Shown here piece by piece: positions 25,318-34,154 of a stretch of DNA of 64,000 nt. Source of the stretch: JBNAVJ01 sp049700455 (lineage in GTDB: Bacteria; Bacteroidota; Ignavibacteria; Tepidaquicellales; Tepidaquicellaceae); contig JBNAVJ010000008.1 of the NCBI GenBank assembly GCA_049700455.1, positions 1 to 64,000 of the forward strand, given 5' to 3'. Under the pieces are notes generated by a model. The model was not told the DNA's origin. It did not search any database and saw only the letters and a program-made list of their open reading frames with translations. The first letter of the stretch is position 1, and each line of letters starts with the position of its first letter. The translations under genes and the position numbers were made by a program.

Positions 25318-27390
25318 CTATTTAATCAATACCATTTTCTTTGTTTCAACGAATGTTCCAGCAGTAATTCTATAGAAGTATACCCCACTGGGTGCTACGC
25401 CATATTTACTACCGTAGGCATTCCAGGTAACAGTGTATTTCCCCGGGTTGAGCTTTTCATTGACAAGTGTGAATATTTCACGTCCTGTAACATCGTAAAT
25501 TTTGATGGTTACAAATTCAGCTTTAGGTATTGAAAAATCTATCTTGGTTGTTGGGTTAAATGGATTTGGATAGTTTTGGGAAAGCTCAAACTTTATTGGA
25601 ATTTCAGTTGACTTATTTTCAATACCTACAGCATTGGCAATTGAGGATAGTAGAACATTTACTGCGAAGAAAGGATTATGCATCCCCAGACTACCATCAT
25701 TCGAAATCAGCTGGTAGTTCCAGTAAGCTTTTCTCAAGTTAACATTGTTAGAGTCAGCGGCAATAAGTTGCCAGTTGACAGAATCAATACCAACAGGTGG
25801 TAATGCTATTCTAAGATTTCTTATACATCCAGCAATTTCTTGTTGCCATGGTTCAATAATTCCATCCCCGTCAAAGTCCGAAGGTGCCATAAAATCATCA
25901 AATGAAACCACACCGGGGTGACAGGAGAGACAGCCCTTAACATGGTCATAATTTGTAGGAGCATAATGTAAATTCAAACTGTGTCCACCTACCTTGTCGC
26001 GAGTAACAGTACCTGTATCAGTTGTTGGAGCCATATGACAGGTTACACAGGCATCAGAAATATTACTATGTGACCCTGAGATGTATGGAACGTTAAAAAC
26101 AGCAGCATTTTTTCCTAAAAGGACATCTCCTTGAGTACTGTGGTGTGGTCCCCAAACAGAACTGGTTACCCGTGTTTGTACGTATGTTACATTATTCCTT
26201 CTGGCTTTGTGACAGTCGAGGCATACTTTACCAGTCCCTCCAGCATAGTGGTAACCGGTTGCAAGGGTGTCACTGTTTAAAGGTCTGTTTCTTAGTGAGT
26301 ATTCATTTGTATTACCATGTGGATCATGACAGGAAGCACATCCTATCACTTCCTGATCTGCTGTAGTTACATTGGGTGGTCTAACTCTTCCATAGGTAAA
26401 ATCAACATAAGATTTCCCATCGTGACATCTATTACAGTCATTAAGGTCATTTCGGACAGAAACATTTCTACCTTCAAAAATCGGATTAGCATGAAGAGCA
26501 TTTTTCCATTGAGCAAAAATGTCATGTCTCCATGGTTCATCGTGACACTGACCACACTTACCAGGAGAAACCTTTAAGTCAATTTTGTTAGTATCTCCCC
26601 CACTTTTTACGTGTTCACTCCCCGGTCCATGGCAATTTTCACATCCAATGCTTGCAAATGGTACAAGACCCGGGAATTTTATCCTCAGTGAATCCCAGTT
26701 GCCAGGTTTAGGAGGTGCCCAATTACTCCACGACCAACCAAGAGTTCTTGCTTTGTCATCAAAACCATTGTTGTCCGCATAAATGTTATGGTCATAGCCA
26801 GTAGTGTGACATTTCATACAACTGATGCCATAATAAGCTGCGCCACTATCAATTTCATATCTAAAAATGTTAGCATGACCACTTACTTTCCATCTATCAA
26901 AGATAGCCTGAAAGGTTGGCATAGCTGCATGGCAAGACATACAGTTTGGATACACAGCAGGAATATTTGCAAAACCACCGGTTCCTACATAGTTGGCTGA
27001 ATAGATACTCATCGACGTATCTTTGGTCCCTGATGAGGTAGTAATTGTGACCTGTACGGTGTAAGTTCCGGTACTGTCAGGTCTTAGTTTCATCCAGTTA
27101 AGTGCAGGTACGGAAGCAAGTGTTGCATTTGACCCCACTGGTTTGGAGACCAACACCCAGTTGGCATTGATAATGGAGGTTGTATCTCCAAAATTTCGTA
27201 CAGAAAAGTAGACATAAACTTTATTGGGAACAACCTTCATTCCTGTTGTTACAGAAGAGTCGCCTGCAAGGACGTTGGTCTTGGCAAGATAGTCTGGTGT
27301 TACATACATTACATCAATTTTGGCCCTTGGTGCTGAAAGAAGATTCTGAACTAAAAAAAACAAAAAGATGAGAAAATAAATCTTTTTCAT
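25318..27390 (-). CDS. T9SS-exported nonaheme c-type cytochrome
   Basis: 690 aa. A signal peptide (1-19) is followed by an Ig-like beta domain (about 25-130). Nine CXXCH heme motifs follow: CMSCH, CMKCH, CENCH, CGQCH, CNRCH, CASCH, CLDCH, CVTCH and CLSCH. Next is a helical segment with SLGMHNPFFAVNVL (His571-Asn572-Pro573), like the C-terminal long-helix motif of the NrfA/HAO/octaheme reductase lineage. The last ~90 residues are a type IX sorting domain (LSQNYPNPFNP ... GVYFYRIT ... KKMVLIK). The protein should be heme-loaded in the periplasm and then exported to the cell surface. All motifs are CXXCH; no CXXCK active-site motif is present. Divergent from the sigma-54 activator gene. Confidence 0.88.
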   Translation of the reverse strand: MKKIYFLIFLFFLVQNLLSAPRAKIDVMYVTPDYLAKTNVLAGDSSVTTGMKVVPNKVYVYFSVRNFGDTTSIINANWVLVSKPVGSNATLASVPALNWMKLRPDSTGTYTVQVTITTSSGTKDTSMSIYSANYVGTGGFANIPAVYPNCMSCHAAMPTFQAIFDRWKVSGHANIFRYEIDSGAAYYGISCMKCHTTGYDHNIYADNNGFDDKARTLGWSWSNWAPPKPGNWDSLRIKFPGLVPFASIGCENCHGPGSEHVKSGGDTNKIDLKVSPGKCGQCHDEPWRHDIFAQWKNALHANPIFEGRNVSVRNDLNDCNRCHDGKSYVDFTYGRVRPPNVTTADQEVIGCASCHDPHGNTNEYSLRNRPLNSDTLATGYHYAGGTGKVCLDCHKARRNNVTYVQTRVTSSVWGPHHSTQGDVLLGKNAAVFNVPYISGSHSNISDACVTCHMAPTTDTGTVTRDKVGGHSLNLHYAPTNYDHVKGCLSCHPGVVSFDDFMAPSDFDGDGIIEPWQQEIAGCIRNLRIALPPVGIDSVNWQLIAADSNNVNLRKAYWNYQLISNDGSLGMHNPFFAVNVLLSSIANAVGIENKSTEIPIKFELSQNYPNPFNPTTKIDFSIPKAEFVTIKIYDVTGREIFTLVNEKLNPGKYTVTWNAYGSKYGVAPSGVYFYRITAGTFVETKKMVLIK

Positions 27391-27667
27391 GACAGTATAT
27401 TTTTTAATTTTAGTTAAAGTTTTTTATTTCTGTAAATAAGAGGTAGCATTTTTCGTGCTAAAAATTAAGCTCCAAAAAACCTTAAAAAATATATAATTTA
27501 GGTAGCCTTATGGCAAATTTCCACAGAGAGATAGTGTAGCTTATGGGTAATTATGCTACATCTTAAAACAGAGTTTTTACCGAAGCTAAAAACAATAAAA
27601 TTTTCGGACAAATTTATAGTGTGGATATAATCATCAATTATTTTTAATTTCTTTAAAATTTTGTAGA

Positions 27668-29008
27668 TTGGAAGCAATAAAAATACTCATAATTGACGAC
27701 GAACCAAATTCCACACAATTACTGCGAAAATTATTGACTAAAAAAGGATATTATGTTGAAGAAGAAAATGATAGCCGAAAAGCTTACCAGATTGTTAAGG
27801 AAAGATTTTTTGACATTATCGTTTCAGACTTGCAGATGCCAGAAGTTACGGGTATGGATATCTTGAAAATCAAACCTCAGGATACAATTTTCATAATGAT
27901 AACAGGTTATGGCTCTATTGCGACAGCAGTGGAATCAATGAAACTTGGAGCTTTTGATTATATAAATAAGCCGTTTGACATTGATGAATTTTTAATAAAA
28001 GTAGATAAAGCGGCTGAAAATATCAAACTGACGCGCAAAGTTCAGAACCTTGAGTCCATTGTGGGAGAATCTGCTGGTTTCAAGAATATTATAGGTAAGA
28101 GCAAGAAAATGAAAGAAGTTTTTGATTTTATTGAGAAAGTTTCTAAAGTAAATGTTAGTGTGTTAATAGAGGGGGAAAGTGGGACGGGAAAAGAGCTTGT
28201 TGCACGAGCTATACATAACTCCAGTAATCGAAAGGACAAGCCTTTTATAGCTTTAAACTGTAGTGCCATACCTGAGAACTTGCTTGAAAGCGAACTGTTT
28301 GGACATGCAAAAGGGGCATTTACAGGAGCTGTGGAATCTCAAAAGGGCGTTTTTGAGCAGGCTGAAGGGGGTACGCTTTTTCTTGACGAGATTTCAGAGA
28401 TGCCCTACAATCTTCAGGCAAAGCTTCTACGTGTAACCGAGAATTTTGAAGTCAAACCTCTTGGTAGTGAAAGGGTAAAAAAAATTGATGTAAGAATTAT
28501 CTCAGCAACTAACCAAAACCTGCTCGTTCTGATTGGCAATAAAGTTTTTCGGGAAGACCTATACTATCGTTTGGCTACGTTCCAGATTAAGTTGCCTCCG
28601 CTTAGGGAACGCAGGTCTGATATTCCTCTGATAGTCAATCATTACTTGAAAATTCTCTCGGCTAAACTTTCAAAAGAACTGACTATTACTTCACGAGCAA
28701 TGGATGTCTTGATGGGACTTGAATGGAAAGGAAATGTAAGAGAACTTGAAAATGTTCTTGAACAAGCAGCAATTCTTACAAATAATGGTATTATCGATGC
28801 TGAACTACTGCCCAGATCCTCTACTATTGATATACTTGAAGAGTGTCTTGAAGGTATCAGGGGTATGAGTTTGAAAGATGTGGAACGACGATACATTAAC
28901 AAAGTTCTCAAAGATGTTCACAGCAATAAAGTCGAAGCAGCTAAAATTCTTGGGATAGATAGAAAAACCCTATATAAGAAAATTGTGGAATATGGCTTAG
29001 AAAAATGA
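27668..29008 (+). CDS. Sigma-54-dependent response regulator (NtrC family)
   Basis: 446 aa. Receiver domain 1-120 with Asp10-Asp11, phospho-acceptor Asp54 (SDLQMP), Thr79 and Lys101. The AAA+ domain has Walker A GESGTGKELVARAIH, the sigma-54 contact loop ESELFGHAKGAFTGA and Walker B GGTLFLDEISEMP. A Fis-type helix-turn-helix lies at the C-terminus (VEAAKILGIDRKTLYKKI). Starts with TTG. No histidine kinase gene is adjacent, so the signal comes from an unlinked sensor. A sigma-54 promoter 63 bases downstream of its stop leads into the cytochrome operon, the obvious target. Confidence 0.93.
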   Translation: MEAIKILIIDDEPNSTQLLRKLLTKKGYYVEEENDSRKAYQIVKERFFDIIVSDLQMPEVTGMDILKIKPQDTIFIMITGYGSIATAVESMKLGAFDYINKPFDIDEFLIKVDKAAENIKLTRKVQNLESIVGESAGFKNIIGKSKKMKEVFDFIEKVSKVNVSVLIEGESGTGKELVARAIHNSSNRKDKPFIALNCSAIPENLLESELFGHAKGAFTGAVESQKGVFEQAEGGTLFLDEISEMPYNLQAKLLRVTENFEVKPLGSERVKKIDVRIISATNQNLLVLIGNKVFREDLYYRLATFQIKLPPLRERRSDIPLIVNHYLKILSAKLSKELTITSRAMDVLMGLEWKGNVRELENVLEQAAILTNNGIIDAELLPRSSTIDILEECLEGIRGMSLKDVERRYINKVLKDVHSNKVEAAKILGIDRKTLYKKIVEYGLEK

Positions 29009-29070
29009 GGAGAAAATCCACATCGGAATAATTTAAAATTACAAATTTCCTCTAAAATAAAAGTTTCATG

Positions 29071-29087
29071 TTGGTATAAAATTTGCA
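29071..29087 (+). promoter_or_regulatory. Sigma-54 (-24/-12) promoter of the multiheme operon
   Basis: TTGGTATAAAATTTGCA carries the invariant GG (29073-29074) and GC (29085-29086) with exactly 10 bases between them, fitting the TGGCAC-N5-TTGCA consensus in spacing and in the -12 half (TTTGCA). The predicted start is near 29098, just before the first gene at 29111, and the gene upstream encodes a sigma-54 activator. Confidence 0.75.
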
Positions 29088-29110
29088 CCCCTGGTGTAGA
29101 CTCAAATGTT

Positions 29111-29494
29111 ATGAAAATCAGAATTCTGACGATATGTTATTTAACTTCAATTTGCAAATTGATAAAAAAGTCTTTTCCTACAGATATGTTTGAGTTTGTG
29201 TGTGTGGAATATAAAGATAACTGCGAGGATCTTGAAAAAGAAATTTCTGAAAAAATAGCACTATTACCTGATGCTGTTATAATCGATAGAGGATTAGGTA
29301 AAGAATTTGCTGAAGTTGTTTCTAAAAAATTTGTAGGTTCAAAGATAATGTATTTACCATCTCTTGAAGATAGTTCAAATGGTATTTCAAGTAACAGTCA
29401 GGATGTAATTAAACTTTCTGAACCTTTCAGTCTGAGGGAGATAAGAAAAGTATTACTGAATTTATATGAGAAAAAGTTTGGTCAGATTCAATAG
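29111..29494 (+). CDS. Receiver-like protein, probably degenerate
   Basis: 127 aa, no signal peptide. The pattern follows a response-regulator receiver: a first strand MKIRILTI, a strand LPDAVIIDRG with Asp at the phospho-acceptor position, KIMYLPS in place of the Thr/Ser switch strand, and LSEPFSLREIRKVLL like the conserved KPF loop. The acidic pair after strand 1 is missing, so phosphorylation is doubtful. First gene behind the sigma-54 promoter; its 3' end overlaps the 19-heme cytochrome gene by 29 bases. A regulatory role in the same pathway is inference. Confidence 0.5.
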   Translation: MKIRILTICYLTSICKLIKKSFPTDMFEFVCVEYKDNCEDLEKEISEKIALLPDAVIIDRGLGKEFAEVVSKKFVGSKIMYLPSLEDSSNGISSNSQDVIKLSEPFSLREIRKVLLNLYEKKFGQIQ

Positions 29495-31376
29495 AACAAT
29501 TTTAGTTTATATCATTTTGCTTCCCATTATAATAGCATTAGCTTTTGTGTTTATAAATTATGCTTCTACTAAATCCAAGATTAATGATGATTGTTTAGTG
29601 TGTCATGAAGACAAGGACCTTAAAATGACGCGAAACGGAAAGGAAGTTTCCCTTTTCGTTAATAAAGCAGAGTTCAACAAATCTGTACATGGTGGAAATG
29701 AATGTACGGATTGCCACGCTGGATATAATCCTGAAGTGGTCCCCCATACAATTAGTCCTACAAAAGTTGATTGTAAATCCTGCCACACAGATGTAAAAAT
29801 GTCTGATAACGCAGTCCATAAAAAACAAGAATGCTCCGCCTGTCACGGTTCCCATAATATTCAGAACATTAAAATAATAACAAGAGACAATACAACTTTC
29901 TGTCTCAACTGTCACAGGTCAAAAAACATAAGTAGTTTCCTGCAAAGCAAGCATTCAAAGAGTGGATTAACCTGTAAAGATTGTCATAATAGTGGGCACT
30001 CAACTGTTCGAGTTTTAAAAAATGAGATATCACAATTATGTGGTAAATGTCATCAGCAAAGTTTAAAAGATTTTAACAATAGTATTCATCATCTAACACT
30101 TACCAAAAATCGTGTTAATACCCCAACCTGTGTTGATTGTCACGGGTCCCACAATGTATATTCAAGCAAACTTACTATAGAATCGAGGGCTTGTTTAAAG
30201 TGTCATCTGGATGAAAAATTATTTCCAGGTGAAGGTAAAGGATCAGCTAATTTTGTGGCAAAGTACAAAACGAGTATTCATACGATGATTCAAAAAAACG
30301 GCTTGCCAGCGGCAAGCTGCACTGACTGCCACGGCAACCATATGATTGAAAATCTATCTGATCCGAAAGCTTCTACTCATAAGTCAAAAATGGTGGAAAC
30401 CTGTGGAAAGTGTCATACTGATATTTTTAATGAGTTTAAAAATTCGGCTCATTATCAGGAGTATGTAAAACAAAACCCTGATGCTCCTTTGTGTTTCAAT
30501 TGTCACGGTGAGCATGGTATCAATGCTGTAGCTCTATCTGATGAATTTTCAAGATTAAATCAGTCTGATATCTGTCTTAGTTGTCACAACCCTAATAAAG
30601 TAAAAAGTAACAAAGAGGATAGAATTCATATAGCAAACTATAAAGAGAGTGTTCATTATATTGCTCTGAAAAATGGAAACTCAAAATCAGCAACCTGCTC
30701 AAATTGCCATGGTGCACACTCTATGAAGAAAGCATCTGATTCAACATCTTCTATTAGCAAGTATAATATACATAAAACCTGTGGTCAATCAGAATGTCAC
30801 GAAAAACAAACTGGAGAATTTGTCGGCAGTGTCCACTATAATTCCATATTTAATAAACCCAATTCAGATGCTCCTACCTGTAATGACTGTCATGGTAATC
30901 ACCAGATTCTCAGGAAAGATGATAAAGATAATTTAATCTCCAGCGGTAGTGGGATAGTTCAGTTGTGTTCAGATTGTCATTCCTCTGTAAAACTGACACA
31001 AAAATATAATCTTCCTGAAGGTGTGGTTCAAACATATAAAGAAAGCTTTCACGGACTTGCAGTTAGAGGAGGTAGTAAAGTGGCTGCTAATTGTGAAAGT
31101 TGTCATGGAAATCACAACATAAGACCATCTACTGACACGCTATCTACAATTAATAAGAGAAACTTGCCGAAAACCTGTGGGAACTGTCACAAGGGTGTAG
31201 ATGAATCATTTTTTAATGCTAAAATACATCTTGCTGATCCATCCAGGCAATCTCCGTGGGTATTCTGGATATCAAAAATTTATATTTTTTTAATTGTAGT
31301 AATAATTGGAGGAATGGTGTTACACAATATACTTGATTTTAGAAAAAAGAAATTAGAAATGAAAACAAAACACTGA
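29466..31376 (+). CDS. Membrane-anchored 19-heme cytochrome c
   Basis: 636 aa. N-terminal membrane segment (about 12-31), then a long periplasmic chain with 18 CXXCH motifs (from CLVCH to CGNCH) and one CX4CH motif (Cys439-His445, CGQSECH), i.e. 19 predicted hemes. A C-terminal membrane segment follows (about 602-622), with a basic tail. Repeated CxxCHGxH units (GSH, GNH, GEH, GAH) place extra His residues as distal ligands. It overlaps the receiver-like gene and is 5 bases before the cytochrome b gene; together they look like a quinol-linked cytochrome bc-type entry module, comparable in logic to the Cbc complexes of Geobacter. Confidence 0.9.
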   Translation: MRKSLVRFNRTILVYIILLPIIIALAFVFINYASTKSKINDDCLVCHEDKDLKMTRNGKEVSLFVNKAEFNKSVHGGNECTDCHAGYNPEVVPHTISPTKVDCKSCHTDVKMSDNAVHKKQECSACHGSHNIQNIKIITRDNTTFCLNCHRSKNISSFLQSKHSKSGLTCKDCHNSGHSTVRVLKNEISQLCGKCHQQSLKDFNNSIHHLTLTKNRVNTPTCVDCHGSHNVYSSKLTIESRACLKCHLDEKLFPGEGKGSANFVAKYKTSIHTMIQKNGLPAASCTDCHGNHMIENLSDPKASTHKSKMVETCGKCHTDIFNEFKNSAHYQEYVKQNPDAPLCFNCHGEHGINAVALSDEFSRLNQSDICLSCHNPNKVKSNKEDRIHIANYKESVHYIALKNGNSKSATCSNCHGAHSMKKASDSTSSISKYNIHKTCGQSECHEKQTGEFVGSVHYNSIFNKPNSDAPTCNDCHGNHQILRKDDKDNLISSGSGIVQLCSDCHSSVKLTQKYNLPEGVVQTYKESFHGLAVRGGSKVAANCESCHGNHNIRPSTDTLSTINKRNLPKTCGNCHKGVDESFFNAKIHLADPSRQSPWVFWISKIYIFLIVVIIGGMVLHNILDFRKKKLEMKTKH

Positions 31377-31381
31377 ACTTA

Positions 31382-32080
31382 ATGTCTGCTGATACGAGAA
31401 AATATTTAAGGCTTACAATTAATGAACGAATTCAACATATTTTTCTGTTGAGTTCATTTATTACTCTTGTTATTACTGGATTTGCTCTCAAGTATCCTGA
31501 GACTTTCTGGGTAAAGGGATTATATGCAGTACTTGGGAAAAATGCCTTTGAATGGAGGGGAATTATTCACAGAATTGCGGCTGTTATTATGATTCTAACA
31601 TCGTTCTATCATTTGTTATATGTTATATTTACAAAGAGAGGCAGAAGATTCATTATAGATTTATGGTTCAGAAAACAGGATATATTAGATTTAATTCATG
31701 CTTTCAAATATTACTTAGGTATTGTAAAAGAGGCTCCAAAGTTTGGTCGATTCAGTTATATAGAAAAAGCAGAATATTGGGCAGTGGTTTGGGGAACTCT
31801 TGTTATGGGAGCAACAGGCTCAATTTTATGGGCGGAGAAGATTTTTTTACCCATTGTGGGTACAACTGGAATGGATATATCAACAGTGATACATTTTTAT
31901 GAAGCTGTTTTGGCTTCTCTGGCTATACTTGTTTGGCACTTTTATTTTGTTTTTATAAATCCAGTAATGTTTCCTATGAACAAAGCATGGTTGAGTGGCT
32001 ACCTGACAAGAGAACAGATGGAACACGAACACCCCAGGGAACTTGAACAAATTGAAAAAGGGCTAAATAAACAAGGGTGA
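31382..32080 (+). CDS. Cytochrome b membrane subunit (formate-dehydrogenase-gamma / b561-like)
   Basis: 232 aa with four predicted membrane helices and candidate b-heme ligands His19 (ERIQHIF), His63 (GIIHRIAAV), His77 (SFYHLLY), His171 (VIHFYEA) and His186 (LVWHFYF). Resembles the cytochrome b subunits of formate dehydrogenase and [NiFe] hydrogenase, which exchange electrons with the quinone pool. No dehydrogenase catalytic subunit is nearby, so it probably passes quinol electrons to its multiheme partners. Its stop overlaps the GTG of the next gene. Confidence 0.85.
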   Translation: MSADTRKYLRLTINERIQHIFLLSSFITLVITGFALKYPETFWVKGLYAVLGKNAFEWRGIIHRIAAVIMILTSFYHLLYVIFTKRGRRFIIDLWFRKQDILDLIHAFKYYLGIVKEAPKFGRFSYIEKAEYWAVVWGTLVMGATGSILWAEKIFLPIVGTTGMDISTVIHFYEAVLASLAILVWHFYFVFINPVMFPMNKAWLSGYLTREQMEHEHPRELEQIEKGLNKQG

Positions 32081-34098
32081 CTAAACTAATTAAAGAAAAG
32101 AGACTCTTTAAAAAGGTAAGAGGTTTCAAACGTTTCTTACTTTTTACAGGAATTTACCTACTGGTTTTTTTGATTATTCTTTCAGCGGCGGCTGAATATA
32201 CTTCAAGGCCAAGTTTCTGTCCTACCTGCCATTATATGGAGACCTTTTATCAGAGCTGGAGAACCTCTGCACACAATAAAGTTGACTGTGTAGAGTGTCA
32301 CTTTGAACCTGGTCTGGCTGGTACGATAAAAGGGAAACTTAACGGACTGGTGCAGATAGTAAATTATATCTCAATGTCCTACAAAAAACGCAAGCCCTGG
32401 GCTGAAATTCCTGACAATACCTGTGCTCGGTCCGGCTGCCACGAACGCCAGGCTTTCCAGGATACTACCTATAATTTTAAAGGAGTGATGTTTAATCACA
32501 AACATCACCTTCAAGAGTTAAGACGTGGAAAAACACTCAAATGTATAAGTTGCCATTCCCAGATAGTACAGGGCACGCATATTGAAGTTACTCCTTCGAC
32601 TTGTTTTAACTGCCATTTTATGAAGTCACCTGACCCGGAACACAACTCCGATAAGTTGACCAATTGTGTAACCTGCCATGACTGGAGCAAGAAAACAAAG
32701 GAAGAAATGGCAAGCTTCCGATATGACCACACTAATGTAGTCCAGAATCAGATCCCATGCAATAGTTGTCATAGTAATGTTATTCAGGGAACAGGAGAAG
32801 TTGGGAAGGAGAGATGTTTTCAATGTCATTTTGAAACTGAACGACTTGAAAAATATGAAGATGTTAGTTTTATGCATACGACACACATTACAAAGCACAG
32901 TATGAAATGCTTTTCGTGTCACTCATCTATTCAACATAAAATCCAAAAAATTGATCCTTCAACCCCACCGGACTGTATCAGCTGTCATGCGAACTCTCAT
33001 AGTTCTCAGGTAAGTTTGTACACAGGCGAAAATGGATTCAATACTGAAAAAACTCCAAGTTCAATGTATTTAAATGGCATTAATTGCAAAGGATGTCACA
33101 TATTTCACGAAACTACTAGTAATGATGTTCTGATTACAAAATCAAAAGGTAAAGCTTGCGAAAATTGTCACGGTAAAGGGTATGATAAACTTGTTGATCA
33201 ATGGAAACGGGCTTCTGAAAACCGTCTTAAAGTTATCTATGGGATTTATAATACTGCTAAGAGTGTAGTCGGTAAATCAAAGTCCGATAAGAAACCTTTA
33301 GCGGAGCAATTAATTTCTCAAGCCTACCATAATATAAGAATAGTAGAAGTTGGGAAGAGTGTTCACAATATACAATTTGCCAACAAATTGTTGGTGGCAG
33401 CATATAAACTGATGCAGCAGTCGTTAGAGACTATTGGCTCAGCTGTTAAACTTCCAGAGTTTAAGTCTGATTCTGAATTTATTCCTAATGAATGTTATAA
33501 TTGTCATGCTGGAATACAGGAAATCAGTGTGAAAAAATTTGATATGAATTTTTCTCATAACCTTCATATTGTAAGAGAAAAAGTAAATTGTAATAAGTGC
33601 CACTCAAATCAGAACAAACATGGAGAACTAATTGTAAACAAGGATAATTGTAATAGTTGCCATCATTCTCAGTCTAAAAGTAATGAGGCGTGTGTGAAAT
33701 GCCATCCTTTCCAGAATAAAATATATTCAGGAGAATATTTTGGTAAACATCAACCTGATATTATGAAACAAGGGGGGGTAGGGTGTTTTGATTGCCATGT
33801 TGCTTCTGACAAAGTCATAAAACCCGACAAGAAAATTTGTTTGAAATGTCACGATGCAGGTTATGATGAACAAATGATAGAATGGAAAAATGATGTCTCA
33901 AAATTATCATCAGAAATTCTTACTCTTATCAGTCAATTAAGCCAACAACAATTAAATTCTGAGCAAATGGAGGCTTTAAATGAAGCCAGAAAGATTGTTA
34001 ATCAGATTAATACATACCCGAGTATATATGTACATAACTATGACCTGATTTCGACTGTCTTGAGTGAGCAAAAGAAAAAACTCAAAAGTATTAAATAA
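32077..34098 (+). CDS. 18-heme NapC/NirT-like cytochrome c
   Basis: 673 aa. One N-terminal membrane helix (about 19-40) leads into FCPTCHYMETFYQSW and VDCVECHFEPG, the quinol-dehydrogenase signature of NapC/NrfH (CxxCHxM). A CX4CH motif (Cys116-His122) and further CXXCH motifs bring the total to 17 CXXCH plus 1 CX4CH. Two helical modules follow heme motifs at about 361-450 and 588-673. Each has CxxCH-x-x-GYD, a Trp ~9 residues later and a distal His-Asn (SVHN, YVHN), so they look like an internal duplication related to the long-helix element of NrfA-like cytochromes. GTG start overlapping the cytochrome b stop. Periplasmic, inner-membrane anchored. Confidence 0.88.
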   Translation: MTKLIKEKRLFKKVRGFKRFLLFTGIYLLVFLIILSAAAEYTSRPSFCPTCHYMETFYQSWRTSAHNKVDCVECHFEPGLAGTIKGKLNGLVQIVNYISMSYKKRKPWAEIPDNTCARSGCHERQAFQDTTYNFKGVMFNHKHHLQELRRGKTLKCISCHSQIVQGTHIEVTPSTCFNCHFMKSPDPEHNSDKLTNCVTCHDWSKKTKEEMASFRYDHTNVVQNQIPCNSCHSNVIQGTGEVGKERCFQCHFETERLEKYEDVSFMHTTHITKHSMKCFSCHSSIQHKIQKIDPSTPPDCISCHANSHSSQVSLYTGENGFNTEKTPSSMYLNGINCKGCHIFHETTSNDVLITKSKGKACENCHGKGYDKLVDQWKRASENRLKVIYGIYNTAKSVVGKSKSDKKPLAEQLISQAYHNIRIVEVGKSVHNIQFANKLLVAAYKLMQQSLETIGSAVKLPEFKSDSEFIPNECYNCHAGIQEISVKKFDMNFSHNLHIVREKVNCNKCHSNQNKHGELIVNKDNCNSCHHSQSKSNEACVKCHPFQNKIYSGEYFGKHQPDIMKQGGVGCFDCHVASDKVIKPDKKICLKCHDAGYDEQMIEWKNDVSKLSSEILTLISQLSQQQLNSEQMEALNEARKIVNQINTYPSIYVHNYDLISTVLSEQKKKLKSIK

Positions 34099-34154
34099 GG
34101 TATTTTTTAAAATCTCTAAAATATATAATATTAAATTAACCAAAAAACAGAGTT

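Noticed and set aside
26317..26577. Open frames antisense to the nonaheme cytochrome gene, some with Cys/His-rich translations
   Set aside because: They mirror the repetitive CXXCH codons of the real gene on the other strand and carry no domain of their own.
25318..27390. Calling the nonaheme protein a nitrite reductase or hydroxylamine oxidoreductase
   Set aside because: No CXXCK active-site motif and no catalytic Tyr/crosslink motif identified; only the long-helix HNP segment is shared.
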